A stretch of DNA of 64,000 nt, from positions 169,840-233,839 of the forward strand of contig LUCM01000130.1 in the NCBI GenBank assembly GCA_008360955.1, written 5' to 3'. Each line of letters begins with the position of its first letter. Positions within the stretch are counted from its first letter, which is position 1. The position numbers were made by a program, and so were the translations under genes. Source of the stretch: Fasciolopsis buskii (Eukaryota; Platyhelminthes; Trematoda; Plagiorchiida; Fasciolidae). Shown here in pieces: positions 10,804 to 25,239 of the stretch. The notes below the pieces were generated by a model. The model saw only the letters and a program-made list of their open reading frames with translations. It was not told the origin of the DNA and made no database searches.

Positions 10804-13225
10804 TTTATAGAATAGTGTGTCAAGACTATCCGGTGACAATTATAGAATCTGTTTTCTTCATCAGCCTGTTATTGGCTCCTTTATAAAAGAGGTTTGGAAT
10901 TCAGGTTTTGTCTTCTGGTTTGAATAAAAAACAGTAAATTTAGTTGTCAAGGGGAAGATTCATCTCGAAGATAATCGAGACAAAAAGAAGCAAACGCTGT
11001 CACTTTTCATCCGATTTCTGACTCAGGCTGCTATATGGAACCTACACTGGCACCGCCAACTCTGGTGCATTCCTAAAATTTCTTTGTTAATATTTTGAAG
11101 GTTCCACGGCTTTCAAAGTTTGAATAAGTACCAGCAAATCTCTTGATTTTGTTTGCACGTTCCGCTTATTTGTTAATCTCAATACAGCCAGTTAGACATG
11201 AATGATTTCAGTTGTCAAGGTAACCTCGTTTAAACATGAAAGTGAAACCGTAATTCCCAAAGTTGTTTGAAAGTACTTCACAATTAATATTGAACTATAT
11301 TCATGAGTGATAACAAGCTCAACTGTCCAAATGCATCAGTTATTTTGTCCAATTTTCTAACTGTCCTTCTGCTGTTGCTTACAGATTAAAAATGCTTCGA
11401 ATGCGAAAACATACCTTTCGAAATGTCCTTCAGGCATCGATATTTATTGTGACTGGCTGTACCGGTAAAGAGTACATAACTATGTGCAAATGTTCTAAGT
11501 TAATGCTCTTAACAGTTTAGATGTTTTACGCTAAGTAGGGTTTAATAAGCATTGTTGATCGGAAGCTAGGAACAGTCAGTTCACCAGGGATTATGATATG
11601 TATCAAATTTGTTCCCCACTTAAGTTCGTTCGAGCGCGCTACGTTAGCCGTTTGCATTGTCATCGTGACACTGAAAAGGTGAATTAAAATTGATGAAATC
11701 TTTCAGCATCCAAATGTGGAAGATGATAAAATGAGCAACATCTTTCAGACGATTTAAATTTTTGCATCTAAGCAGGTACAGTTTTGAATCAAACGTAACA
11801 GCCATTATGCAAATGTTGAACGCATAAATCAGACCGATCATACGGTTTCCTACATGAATACAACAACATTTAGAAGTGAGCATAGTAATGTTTATGTCAA
11901 CAATTTGTGGGAAAATTTTTCCTGTAGTCCTTAGGCGGATTATTACCAGTATTTTGTGCACCTTTGTCTTGATAGGGGGAAATACTGCTTGGGTTCTTCG
12001 AATGTTAATGGATATCAAATGTGGTTTAATAGCCTATTGAAGCAGGGAGTACAATTATGCTATGCAGTATCTGAAGGTACTGAGCGGGTTAGTTGGACCA
12101 CCCATTAATTTCAATGATGGATTCATGACCTGTGGTTACCTATAAAACGGTCACAGAATGGGCATTTCTAGCTAGTCATTTCTCAAAAATATTATGCCAC
12201 TCCATTATGTACGTCTAAGTTGTTCACTCTGATATCATTAAAATAGAGTTTCATTTTATAAGAAACACCCCACGGATATGGGGACATTTGTCGTTCTGGT
12301 GTCAAAGATATCCCTTTAATTCTAAGGAGATGAACAAGACAAGTAAATGATAATTTTCCCGATAGAATCTCCTAGTTTCACTCAACAAGGGTTCAGGAAA
12401 TCTGCTGTCCTGCCCTAGGTGGCCTCCTTCATAATTGACACCAGACGTGTGAAATCACGCATTGATTTAGGTTATAATTATTGTAAGAACATCACAACTA
12501 AATCTTGATGTCGTTTATTTTATGTATAATGCCCCGACGAGATACTGAAATAATTGAAGTTAGAGGAGGTCCATTGTAGAGATAATCTTTTTTTCAAATT
12601 ACTAAAATGATTCTCAGGGTAGTTTGGGGATTTTTCATAAAACCTCCTCTGAGTAATTTGTTCGAAAAAATGGTTTGCCATAATTTTTAACATAAGACCT
12701 AACGCCTAAAATGTGGTTCATTTTAAAGACAACCTGAACTGTGTAGTATATTAACCTAATAAACAGTTTCCCTTTGCAATGTAAGAATAGTCCGTGTTCA
12801 CAAGAACTAGGTAAATCTGGTGCGTCTAGGAAATCGAAGAGAACTTCTGATCGTGTTCTCTGAAGTGGAAGGAATATGGCTACCTAGGCCATTTTGTCCT
12901 TAATTCTACCATAATACGTGAAAAGGAAGTGAAAAGCATCATTGTTATAGAGGAAACTGCGCATTTCACTGTCTTTCAACGGAGTTCGGATTGTGAGACG
13001 AGTATGACGACTCGCAGGGAGAGCCGTTATTCAGATGGATCGTCCCGCTTCTATAAGGAATCCCCATTAAACCTAATATGGACCGAATCGATCCTCTCGT
13101 TACCTCCTCCCATTCTCAAGGCGCTTCCGTCAATAAATAACTCTCAGGATTTGTAACATGCGCCTAAAATTTTGGCGTACTCTGACAATACTCTGACAAT
13201 ATAGATTAGTTTAGTCGCACGAAAT
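10804..13225. other. No supported gene
   Basis: Long AT-rich spacer. A 124-codon minus frame (11644-12018) and a plus frame (12929-13156) are open but carry no recognised domain. Confidence 0.5.
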
Positions 13226-13468
13226 ATGTCTGATTGTGATAGACTCGATGATCTTAGGCAGACATTCTGATTTGCCAACTATCAGAAGATCGACAACTTA
13301 CTAATGTTCGCTGAAGCAACCGATATTAGCCTTCACAAGCATGTGGCTGAAGTCGACAGCCAATCTCAGCATTCCTGGGTAAGATTTAGTGAGGTTGGGA
13401 GAGTGGTCACCATGACCCTCCTACGCACCCTCCCCTCGCTCAGTCCGCGTGATTCTGCTGACTTTTGA
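13226..13468 (+). pseudogene. Protein-like frame with one internal TGA
   Basis: An 81-codon frame starts MSDCDRLDDLRQTF and ends in TGA at 13466-13468. A single in-frame TGA at 13268-13270 interrupts it. Both sides are polar and protein-like: KIDNLLMFAEATDISLHKHV follows the stop. This could be a decayed exon or an element open reading frame. The family is not recognised. Confidence 0.3.
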
Positions 13469-16400
13469 TTTAATTTTAATTGTGCCGAACTGTGATTGAT
13501 TTTCGAAGTTTGCAAACCTGCCGTGGTTATTCATCGACCCACCTGTATGCACTCATGCACCTCTCTCGATTAGCTATGCCAAAATTCCCGGTTAATGGCG
13601 CATTCAGTTGCATTCATTTACTTGACCCAACCATGCCATGTGAGATTCATTAATCCAGGGTAATTCTCATGCGCACCGATTTTGTTCAACTGTTCCCATT
13701 GCCACTGCACACACTCACGAATTACTCCTCTGCTAAGATATGCAGGTGTTCTGTCTGGCAAGCTCTCCTTAACGAAGCAAGATGATTGCTATTGCCTTGG
13801 TCAAATATGATATCCTGTCCTACTTAGCACAATATTATGCTTGACCTATGTTTAGGACCGTCGAATTCATGGTGACACTGGTGGGATCTTCACTAAGGAA
13901 TACTGAGTTAATGAAAACAATGAAGACCAGGTCATTGCTCTTTAGCATTTTTGGTGTTTTTTCAGGATCATGTTCACTGCAAGATAAGAACGGGCTGTGC
14001 TCATGTTGCTAAAATACTGAGTGGTCCAGTAAGTCCAGTATTACCTACATTTTCTTAAGTGATAATGTTGAGTCTGAAATGGTTTATTGTCATCTCAAAC
14101 TTTTTTCTCATTGCGGCTTGATGAATTATACTGTGCGTACAACTCCTTTTTATACTATGACTGGTAATAATCTGTCTTTTTTAAGTGTGTACTTCGATCC
14201 CATCTTCACTACTGCCTGGCTGTTCGTGTTCAGTTATCCGTTACTTTACCCACACGCACACATTTCTATCTCTCATCTGGCGATTCCCCTACCCTTCTCA
14301 AATGATTAGAAAGTTGACCTACAGGAAACAGCACTTTTTATCGTAGCATTGCAACTTCAGAAAATCCAGATTTGATTCACAGTCCCCACATACTTGACTT
14401 CAAACACCTGCGTGCCTTGAGCACACTACACTTGTGTTGTTCTTACCCGAATGTGCATTGGACCATGAATAATGTCCCTGTTCCAATAGCCACATTTATC
14501 AACTACTCCGATGTTGCAATAAACACTGATTTGTACTGGTCAGCCCCTAATTTTGACTATGGTAGAAGATTGCATCGCTTGCTTTCAAGTGTTTAGACTC
14601 CAGAATCTGGGCTCTAGGTTAATGGTTATTATTTTTCTCAGCAATTTACTTTAATCATTTTTCTTTGTTGCTCTCCTGTAGCCTTTTCAGGTCTAAGTAG
14701 GGAAAGTGTTCACACTTTATTAAGAATTGTCAATTTTTCACCCTTTCTTCTATTGCAGACGATTCATTTGTAATCCAAATGCGCATATAAAAGCCTGCGG
14801 AAGATTACCCATTTAGATTTCTGCAGACACTACTCATGCTTTATAAAACGATTAGGCTTTATCCGGCTCTCATTCATCCGTTCATTGAACACTTGGACAG
14901 ATTATGCTTCTCATTAGTCTTTTCCACTCTCCCGCATCTGACATGAATTCTGACCAAGAAAAGAGGAAAGGATGGCTGAGCAGATTTTATCTCTTCTGCC
15001 TTTTTCGATCTGATTCCAAGTTAACGGTGCTTGGCTTCAATTTTCAGTACTAACAAAAATGCGCGTATTTTGCTTTACAGGATTCTGTCGTACAACGCTA
15101 CACAATACAAGAAGCATGAAGCAAAGTAATTGGATTAAATCACTGCCCTTCCTCATGGTCACTCGTTCTTTTTACTGAATGACTGGAATTTAAACGTTCA
15201 TATTTTAGGAACACTCTTGACAAAGACGATAGTAAACATAACTCGGGTATCGACATATGCTGGCAAAATGAAACAGGATATCGCAGAATTTCACTATAAA
15301 TGGAGGAGATTCTGTTCTAATAATTTATCCTTCTCACTGAAAGAATAACTGTTTAAACTCTGGGAAGTTGGCGCCGTGACTCCAATACAAACAGCAGTCC
15401 GACATTCGATGTTGTTCGTGTGTTATAGACTGTACAGTTTTCCTGTCGGCTAGAAACAGGCACAAGCTTTTAAATCGTGCAGCACAGGGAACATGAGTTA
15501 CATAGACCGTTTGTAAAATGCCCTCCAACGTTCTATTTTATACTGCCGACCTGGAACATGCGCACAAGTATGGGCCCAATCGACCTTTCTTTGAATTGAC
15601 TGAGTTGTGCAAAAAATTAGTTTCTGAGGTAATGCAATCCAATCAATTTTGAATAAATTGAAGTGCTTGAAGCTCCATAAACCAGTTAAATCACATTTAT
15701 AAAATAGGCGAAGCACTTGGCCAGCTGGTCATTCATAAAGCGCCAAGGATGTAGGAATATGGAATCCTATTGTAGTTCACTTAAGTGCTAAGGACTTTTA
15801 TTCTATTTCCCTGGTGGATGGTGAATTTGACCCCTCAGTACTTGAAGCCCTAAGCAATCCGGTCAAATAAGCGTTGTGCTTCATCGTCTGCCTCAGCTTC
15901 CTATACACCATCATAAAGCTACACTAAGGTTCGTCAGCCTTTTTCAGTTTTTTATCATGCATTCACTAATCGCCACCTATTATAGTTTCGTGAAGAAAAT
16001 AAAAGAGCCACTGTTCTCGTTCACCAAAACCGGCAGCTTTTGTTATACTCAGTCATTAAACCATGACGATATTAACGACATTCTACACGGCTCCCACAGA
16101 CCTTGGAGTTCAAGTACTAGCTTTTCGGACAACGTCAGTTCTTAAAACGCAATAATTCAAAAGTTGCACGTTGCATAACTCAGAATGATAAAGTGATGTG
16201 TGGTAAAGACCGAAACACTGTGTCCATATGACTGCATTTTCTTTCGGATGATTCACGGGACTAATGAGTAGTGGGGACCTAATCTGTGGTGATTACAGCA
16301 CCTAGATGATGAATTATTAACTAACGTTACCGCAAAGCTTCCATTCAGAAGTCAACCATGTTCTGGTTCTTTTGATGACTTTAGTGGAAATGAGTGCACA

Positions 16401-19140
16401 GAGCAAAAATACCTGGTCTTAAGTGTAACTCTAACTTTACTATCAGGTTTGCCTGGCTTTCTAAGTACTTATGGGTCCCACCTGATCATAACTCATCTGA
16501 CGGGATATGCCATTTGTTAATTTTAGACCATAGTTTAGTTCATGTACCTCCCTGAAGTTGCTAATGGAGAGGATGCATAGCACCTGCGCTTTCTCATTGC
16601 AACGGCTTTGATTTTATTGGACAGATCTTATTCTGTATCAGAAAACAGTGCAATATTAAATTCTGTTGGACATTTTTTTCTAAAATGCTGCGGAGGGTCA
16701 TTAAGGCCACTTTGTCGTTTCGTTTTGGAAAACAAATCCAACATTTGTCAAAATTTGAATCCCATTCGGATGGAATTTGTCGGTAATTTATGAAACTATT
16801 GCATAAAAACAGCCATAAAATTTCTATCCTGCGTTATTCGGCGGAAACTGCACGTCAATCCCAGCTGAACTCTACCTGGAACATTGATACTTCTACTAAA
16901 ACTAGAAATTTTAATTTTTGCGAACTGATACAAGTTTTCCAGTATTAAGAAATAGATTTTTTGACTCCGAATTGTTACCAGTAGCGAAGGTGAGTAAAAT
17001 GATTGCTGCTTTGCGAATTTCCGTTCGCCAGGTTGTAGCTTAATCCCATCTCAATTAATATACCAAGGACAAATAAAACGCTCCGTTGCGGCAATGGTTT
17101 TCAAGTATAGACGCCTGGAAATCTTCAGATATCCAAATTGCTCTATGTAACTAGTACATCGCTTGGATAATCCTTTTCTATTTTTTTTCACCGGATACTT
17201 CAAGCCAAAGATTCGTTGCCCCCAACGATAAGGTACACTCAGTGGACCAAACGTGATTCAAGGAGCTCGATGTTTCCTTCAGCCGTTAATGTCAGAAGGT
17301 CCAAGTCGGGTCAGATTTCTTACGGTACTCCGTATATGATAAATGCCAAGTGAAAATCGTCGGAGACAGATAATGTAATCTGCTCTCTCCTAGGTGTTTT
17401 ACTAATCGTTTGTGATTAGTGCTTATCCTCGTATTTTCGTCACCATAACTCTTTGGCTAACTCATTTTGTTGACTTACTCAATTTAATCCGGACGTCCTT
17501 ACAGGTAATAGGATCCGACTAGTCCAAAAGTTTGGTCACGTAGGGAACACATATTGGTGATGCTGCCACGGGCTCAGCTAAACCACTGGTAACTGCTACC
17601 ATCAGTGGTGGGAGCTTTCTGAATTCACCATAAAAATGAAGACCTTCTTTACACATTTTCAGTCCTAACATGATTAGGATCTACGAACGAGTTAAAGCAG
17701 ATAACATCAATCTAAGCTCTTAGACGGATTCTCGTGGAATGTTGAGAACGTGATGATGGTTAGTCATCAGGTAGTCCGTGACCGAAAGTTGCCGATTCTT
17801 AGGTTTCACGATATGGTGAATGGTCCTAATTCTAAGACAAACTTTAGCAACATCCCACATTAAAATCTTTTTGTCTACGTAAACGATTTTGGAGTAAACG
17901 AAAATATGACTTCAATCGATGCACCTGCATCTCTGCTGGAGTACGTTTGGTAACACCTGAATGAAAACATTAGGTATTGCAGAGGTTTTCGCCTCACTTG
18001 CCTCACATCGCTTTCTGTTTTCCAGCTGCGTTTATCACAATTTCCAGAATGGAAAATTCGAAACGAAACAGATGACCTTGCCAGCATCACATTTGTTCCT
18101 AGGACAGGCAGCTAATTCTCGTTGCGAATTGCGGTTTTCCGGGAAAACTGTTAGGAAATGTAGCGGTTACCAAAGCAGTTTTTGTCTGGGACTATCCGCA
18201 GGCTGACAAATCTCACAGGATCCAGATAAAAACATTTGGTCAGGATTCACTTCAGCTGTGAAACAGAGAGGAAGTTTGGAATGCACATTTTTCTCATATC
18301 GGTTCCAGAACATTTTTTGGAACATCCCGGCTTTCGCGACGAATTTTACGGTTTGACCGAAATGCCTTAAAAACGAAGATTATCAAATAGTTGTTGGACC
18401 AGAGAAGAAAAGAGGTAATTCACCATTCAGTTTTGTCTTGAATCAACGTGTACATGCCAAACGTTTATGGAAAATGGAAAAGATTTATGCACGCGCCGGA
18501 AAGCATACACTCGTTTTCGCTTGTTTTAGAGGGGACTGAAGCGATCTAAAACCGAGACATCCAAGATCTATTCTGTAACAGAATTTTACCGCAGACCGGA
18601 AACTTGTCACTCCCTCCGAAATGCAATGGGCCACCGAAAAACTATTTCTTCTTCAGCTCCAAGCATTTATCGAATGATCCTTTTGCGTAGATCACACCGT
18701 TCTGACCAACTTAACATATCTATGCTATTTTAATCTGATTTCCTTATCGTTGGTAACTGATACACTGCTGGAATTAGAATTATGTCCATTTCAGTAATTG
18801 ACTGACCACGGCAGAGTGTCACAGACCGTCCCAATTCGGTTCTGTCCCAGTCTATCTTCTCGGCACAAACGAAGATTACAGGACCTCATCAGAATTCTCA
18901 GCGATAACAAAAGAGGCAGATGACTAATCTCGAATCTGAATTCATGGGGTTAAAATAAAATACTCATAAACCTTTGCATACTGGCCAGGTTAAAATCTTT
19001 CCAATATCAACATAAGCGTTGTCCAAACACCATCGTCTTGACTGGAATCGGAAGAAAACTCCCTGACGATACAAAGCACTTGATACATTTTAGTAGTAGG
19101 AGATTGAATGTTTTCATGAAACAATTCACTATGTGATACC
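13469..19140. other. No supported gene
   Basis: A long AT-rich stretch with only short frames, consistent with intergenic or intronic DNA. No recognisable element or RNA gene was found on either strand. Confidence 0.5.
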
Positions 19141-19390
19141 ATCGCTCAACTCACCATAAAGAAACCATGGAAGCACTGTACAGCTGTTTCATTCTTGTTA
19201 GGAATCATCAGCAGTGCATATCCACCGCGCCCGAACTGGGACGCGAACCCGAACAAGGAAGAACGATTGTGAGTCGAACGCCTTAGACATTACGCTACCG
19301 GGCAGGCTCTGAACGGTTTGTTCAACTTCACCACATGATAATATTACACATATCCGTCACTGATTTGCACGGTTACCGTCCGTTAGCTCA
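19141..19390 (-). repeat. tRNA-like SINE, copy 3, near complete
   Basis: The most complete copy, about 250 bp. Read on the minus strand it has a 5' flank, an A-box-like block (19281-19299), a B-box-like block (19238-19250), a hammerhead (19168-19224) and a 3' tail ending near 19141. Copy 1 shares the 5' end to TAGCTCA and copy 2 shares the 3' tail, which defines the element ends by comparison. Confidence 0.85.
19168..19224 (-). ncRNA. Hammerhead ribozyme in SINE copy 3
   Basis: Same architecture as the ribozyme at 352-408. CTGATGA lies at 19205-19211 (minus), stem I is intact, the GAAAC block is present, stem III is 3 bp, and the predicted cut is between 19178 and 19179. One extra change in stem II creates a C-A mismatch on top of the shared U-U pair, so this copy probably cleaves less well. 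Confidence 0.8.
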
Positions 19391-19504
19391 CTGTGTTACT
19401 GTTACAGTACGGAACAAAGAAATTTTAATCTAATTCAAGCAAACAGTGTTTTATAAGGCCCGTGCAAAAACAAGATAGGATGATGTAAAACGAGCGGAAA
19501 GTCT

Positions 19505-19660
19505 TCTTAGTAGTATGTTTCGCAAATGGATGGATGAACACAATTTTCCCGGAAGCACCCGACTGGTTTTGCAGTTATTGCCGCTCTTCAAGTATGCGTA
19601 CCCGGTATTGTTCTGTCCAACCATCCCTATACTAGTGCGTTCCTTTTTAGTTTCTCACTA
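19505..19660 (+). repeat. Protein-like repeat, copy 1 (E-A-P-D-W box)
   Basis: One frame reads EAPDWFCSYCRSSS. Related text occurs at 37870-37940 (EAHDWCVHYCRYSG) and near 38847-38895 (EHYWFRGYCQSPG). Downstream DNA, with a CCATCC-TA-AC-TGTGC-like string, also aligns with the copy at 38.9 kb. The spacing of W, Y, C and the basic residue is conserved, which suggests a formerly coding repeat. The source family is unknown. Confidence 0.5.
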
Positions 19661-22569
19661 GAATCTGATTTGAATCCTCCGATGAATCGCCATGTAGTGC
19701 TTAAAAGGAATGACCATCCATTCAAGCTCCTAACGGCTTAAATCAGATTCTAGCTTGAGCGGGAAGTCCTTGGCTGTCCAATCAGTAAATGACACCAGTA
19801 AATTAAAACGAAATTTTATTCAACGCAGCTGAAGTTAATTCACTGGCTACATTTTATTTGGCTTTTGAACGAATCAGCAGTTTAATCTCTATTTTTAGCT
19901 TGCTAGTTTTTGGACATTTATACCAATTTGTAACGAATTCGTGAAAACAGACCAACTCTCCAATGACTCTTTAAACAAGTGATGATAAGTTTTGCATCAT
20001 GTAATGTAGTACACCAACAGGGTTTAGCTAAACCGACTGTAGATCCACAGTCAATTGTTTGTGCGATTACGAAATTCATTATGACGGACGATTTCTTTTT
20101 ATCACTCGCGTTTATGCTAGCTTTGTCAGGGTTCGCTTGATCTGTTATCGATCGAGCAAGCAATGTTACGTGTTCAGTGAAGTTTGAAGACTGGACCATT
20201 CGATTCGTGTATGGCTGCATGAATTCCAGTACTAGTTCGGTAAATGGATAAATCACTCTCAAACAGGTTTGGGTGTTCGTTCGTTCACCTGCTCGTAATG
20301 GTTCTGTCGCTCTCCAGTTCATCCGGAAGTTGTACTTATTCGTCGGTTCAACAATGCGATCAGAAACGTTAGTTTATGTGAAGAGAGACAGCCGAAGCCA
20401 AACTGTATCAGAATCCGATGGACGAACATGTGATTGCTAGCACAGCGCATATCATTACGGACAAAAATGACTAACCGCAAACATTTAACACTGTTAATCA
20501 CTGCCATAAAACAATCCATTTACGACAAGAAAATCAATGCCGAAATTTCATAGAGTTGACATCTTTTTTTTGAGCATTCCAAACGAAGTGAGATCCTCTC
20601 ATGTGAGTACTAGTCAAAACTAACACGAGTTCAAGAACGGATAATATTCATTTGGGAAGCTATTAATTTTACATTCGCAATATTAGAATAACGTGTGGAT
20701 TGTTAAAATTTTACTCGTTCCTCTCGTTGTAAACATCAGACATTGGTATAAAGGAAAAATATCCTAGGGACAATAGTTATATTTAAATGACTATGATGGA
20801 TCAACTGAATCATGGTTTACGTGTGAAGTGAGTAAGCCGTGACGTAGATTTTCACTTTATAAGGTCGTTTAACAGCGAAACAGTTTATCTTGTTCAGATT
20901 ACTCCTCGCCGCTTAGCTGAACCATACTCTGTATGCTCTACCCGACTTTTAACGTGGCATCGAATCACATGCAATTCAAGAGAACCAGCCAAGGAATTGA
21001 CTGTTTGGCTTGAGTGAATATACTCAAACAAAAGAAGCAAAGCAACCCGTGAGTCCTGGTGCACTGCATAGAGTTAGTCAATTCAAAAGTGACGACACAA
21101 GCCAAATCAATAAAAGCGTAAAGTCAGGAAGAAAAGGCTTATTAGGCCGCGGCCAATGAAGGCCAACAGATCAAGGAAACGGAGCAGAATTTCGGCAAAT
21201 AAACCCAACAACCCCACAAACCGAGTGATAAGTACGGACATGATAGGTCACAATTCAGGACTATATCTTTTGAAATGCGCAGCACGAAAGGGCAAGTCAG
21301 CTACAGCGAGTTGGTATTGAGGTCAAAATTTGTGTGCACATGATCGTCAGCCGTATCGCTTGAGTTACGCACACATAGAGGCTTGTTGTGGGCTGATTAC
21401 TAGGCCATTTGGGATAGAACAGCCCCGATAATCCGGCAAGTAGGCTTATTCATTGTGGATATCATGTGAAAATCTATTACGGACAAAAATAGTCACATAC
21501 CTGAAATAAGGGTTTTCAACTTTTGTTGCAGTCGTAACAGGTGAGTTGACGTTAACTGCGAGATAAATGCAGGAAAAAACTTAGTCGCATAGTTTATTTT
21601 TTGCCAATAAGCGTACGATCATGCAGTTATAATCTGGATGACACATTATCACGCACCAGAGCAAAGCACGAAAATAGTCTTCTAGATTTGGGAATTAGTG
21701 TTCGCACAAATGTTTTGTTTGGCAAGAGTTATTGTATGGTTGGCACTTGTTTCTCAAAGCAAAAAACGATTCATTAAATTTGTATTTTTTTAATGTCAGA
21801 CTATTCAGCACCTGGAGATACACCACGTGACGTGATTCGTTCTCTATTACAACGCGCGCATTTATAGCAGTTGTGATCAGAGTGTTGTGTTGGAGTATCT
21901 AAAACGTATGACTTCACTTCGTTAAGCGGTCATACATGAATTCCATTATGGAGGTATTTTGAGCAAAAATTCCGCACAAAAGTTCAGTCAATACTATGGC
22001 GCGAATTGGCCAACTGACTGATCGATCATTCACGCTGACCAGAGGATACCAACATAAGTTACTTGTTCTGGTCTAATAAGCGAATGTCCTTTGTCTCCTC
22101 AACTTGACTTTTCTCACCGGAGAGAGCGAAACCGGACGATAGCGTGGTAGAGTCGATCGTCGATTGATTTACCGAAAACAGAGTAGATGCACCACCCAAT
22201 TTTTGCGTTTTACAACATATGGTATTCTAAAAATTACCTAAATGTCTTTCAGCGAAAAGGTTGCTGCATACATGAAACTATTTCTGGAACGTGCGAATGA
22301 GACACCAGTGCCTAATCCTCTTCCAGATCGCAAAGTTAGATAGATACTGCGATTTACTAACCAACAAGATGAACCGACCACCAAAAGGACTGAAACTGAA
22401 GCCGTATGTATCCTTCGTTATTGATCATGCAGTGCGTGGTTCAGCTTCGATCGCATGATACAACTTAACTGTGTGCAGAAATCAACAGGAGATCCTAGGT
22501 ATGTATCTCCACAGTTTTCTCTAAACCTATTTCAGCTGGTGTATTAAAAAGATGCCAGAGGCACCATAA
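19661..22569. other. No supported gene
   Basis: Mixed-composition spacer. A 134-codon minus frame at 19918-20322 and a 66-codon frame just upstream (20319-20519) are in different phases. They have no recognised domain and no paired splice sites. Confidence 0.45.
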
Positions 22570-22722
22570 GATGCTATGTTGAGGCCCGTCAAAATCCCGA
22601 CGAACCAATTCAAAATAACACTTGCAAATGGAAAAGTAGTGATGACATTTTTAGATTTTCTTGATCAACACTTTTCCATTAATGGACCAGCAATCGAACA
22701 CGGTCTCTACACGGCATGGTAA
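22570..22722 (+). other. Short protein-like frame
   Basis: About 50 codons, reading MLRPVKIPTNQFKITLANG and later FSINGPAIEHGLYTA before TAA. The pattern of a LANG turn followed by a hydrophobic strand and an H-x-L-Y block loosely resembles the second half of retrotransposon aspartic proteases, but no D-S/T-G active site is visible. A donor-like GTAAAT overlaps the end, so a host exon is also possible. Confidence 0.2.
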
Positions 22723-23787
22723 ATAGTCATACATTATTTCTTAGGTACCAATAAAAATGACAATTAATACATTGTCGCACAAGGCTAAAATGCAGTTCAC
22801 TGGGGAATGTTCGTCATACGCCGACGTTTTGGTTACCGTGGTGCACCATATTCTAGGTGAGCACACAGTCGAAATTGCTTTGTAAAAACTTACGTGCAGC
22901 AGCCAAAAACATTCGCGACCATGCGGTGCATGGCTTCTTTGATATGAGTTTACGTCCATTTACGAATGGTCATTTCAGACGAAGTTTGTCATCCAGTATT
23001 AATAAAAGGTGAAGTTCACAGGTCACGATATAGTGAGAAATCCTAACTGGAAAGCCCAAGAAAGCACTTTCCATCACACAACAAAGTCCAGCGGTCAGTT
23101 AAACTCACAGTTAGCGCACTCCAGTGGCAAACTGTTGATAACAACACACATGCGATGATTTTTCACTTGTCATTGCAACATCTCAGTGCGCAGGCCTACC
23201 GACGTCAGTGGGATTCAGAGCCCCGTGGCGCTGCAATATATCCGAAATAATCAATCTGTACTAAAATCGACAATTTAAAATGTTAGTATTTACTGTTCTG
23301 CAGCCTTGGATTAAAGAATATATTTCCAGTAATTAACACTAGGAACTGTTTTGACGATCTAGATGATATCAGAAGGCTTAAGATAGATTAAATTGGAAAA
23401 ATTTCTTGTACCTGGATATTAGCCAAGTGCAATTCTGATTGTAATAGCTGCACATTTGACGTCTCTTTAGTTTGACACGTACAAAAGTACAGCAGCTGAT
23501 ACATTATCGCACGGAGACTGTAGCTATCTGGCTAGTAATAGGACGTAATAAAATTGATCACGCCTTAGAACTACTCCCACCAAGGGATGATGACCCCATT
23601 AACAGTAGCCTTAGGGTCCAGGTCACCGACTGCTGCATGATGACACCTAACCACTCCCTCCTTCTTTCCTATGAACTAACGGAGTGGTCGATTAACGGCT
23701 GAATGACACGTAATACCTGTCTCCTTAATCCCATTGTTTTCATATGTATAATTCACCCCTGCTGTATCTGCATCCGGTTGGCTAATG

Positions 23788-23920
23788 AAAACCATAGGAG
23801 CACTGTACAACTTTTCCGCCTCAATGATGGAACAAGGTACATACATCGCCCCCAAAATCGGATGCGAGCCCAAGGACATCAGCCGGAAGTCGAACACCTC
23901 TATGATTACCAACAGGGATA
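23788..23920 (-). repeat. tRNA-like SINE, copy 4, strongly diverged
   Basis: The 3' ribozyme part is still readable on the minus strand (GAAAA, then TTGTACAGTGCT, then CCTATGGTTTTC). A B-box-like GGGCTCGCATCC and an A-box region next to GTCGAAC-type sequence are also present. The CTGATGA block and the 5' strand of stem I are lost, so this ribozyme is dead. Confidence 0.65.
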
Positions 23921-25239
23921 AAATATTTGCACAGTGTATCTATGGCGTTCAATGGTTAATTTTATACATACGCTGCATTATGGGCCACATAAATGACAAA
24001 TGCATTTCACTTCTACTTCATTCTTATGTCAGCTGAATATGATTACCTTAAAAATGAGTGACTTAAGAGAAAAACTGCTTACTCCACCTGTTCTTCATCT
24101 GAATCGACAACCCATCCGATAATTTTCGATATAATGTGAAGAAGTGCACACCACTCAACACTTACTCAAAGCTGTCTCCCAAAATCTTTTACAGCCGTCC
24201 ATCCTTCGTACGACAAACGGTCTGATTTTCACTGTGGATAATAGTTGAATGCATGGTTCCTCTTTGGTTTCGGGTTATTAAGGATTGTCACATCTTTGAT
24301 GCCTGAATATTTTGCGCAAGAATGTCTAAGTGGAACCACATCTTTACGTGGTGTGATGGTCTACCCGTCTGCAAGGTCAAAAGAGCTATACTAGGAGTCT
24401 AATCTCAGTCCAAACTTCAGACACATTAGGAAGGTCAGTGCGTAGAGTCAAGACAAAGTAGCTTGCAAGTCCTCCAGGTTAGGTTTTGATTCGACTTGAG
24501 GGCTACGTGGATAAAATCGGTGGCAGAGTGATTAGCATAAGCAGATGAGCTTCCAGTCACCTATTTCCACTCCCCTGAGGACAGATTTTTGTTGAAAATA
24601 AAGGTTTTGGTTGATAACCCTAATCATTCCACTGTTTACCGGCTGGACTTCCCAGCAGTACCAGTCGATTATTTCCCATGCGTTTCACGAGGACACACTG
24701 CATCGGCTTTCATGTAAAATAATCAAGATCGCGATATCCATTGCATCAAACAAGGTGGATATTGATAACAGGGCTGCGGCGCGACTTTTCTTATCTGTTC
24801 TTCAACCTATTAACCTCTCCCCAACCGCCTCTAGTTGCCCCGTCAACCTGCATGCAAAGCTGCCACTTATAACACTCCAGAAGCTTGAACTGGTTTAGTA
24901 TCGAGCAGTACCACAAAATAATCTCAATCTTTAGTTGATGTTTTCTCAAACACCCCCAAACTCTGAATTTGGCCCCTTCAGCATGTGCACTGCCATGCAG
25001 GATGATCCTAGGGTGTGTTTAACATTTACAATGAACTCATTGGCATCTGACCCCTGCTTCACCTGTCAGACGGAAACCCACGAGTTGGACTGTGATTTAA
25101 CTGTCCGATTTTGGTAATTCATCAAGGCATTTCCTTCGCAATTCAGGTGACGAAACAGCTTGAGCTACGGGTTAGTGGGTTTCAGGAATAACCTTTACAA
25201 ACAAGGATCCGTGCGGATGGATAGCTTTACTATATTATT
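23921..25239. other. No supported gene
   Basis: Spacer with one 95-codon open frame (24611-24898) of no recognised family. Confidence 0.45.

Noticed and set aside
11644..12018. 124-codon minus frame with hydrophobic stretches
   Set aside because: No family pattern, and composition fits AT-rich chance sequence.
19918..20519. Minus frames of 134 and 66 codons
   Set aside because: They have no recognised domain, lie in different phases and lack convincing splice sites. Lengths are near chance for this amount of DNA.
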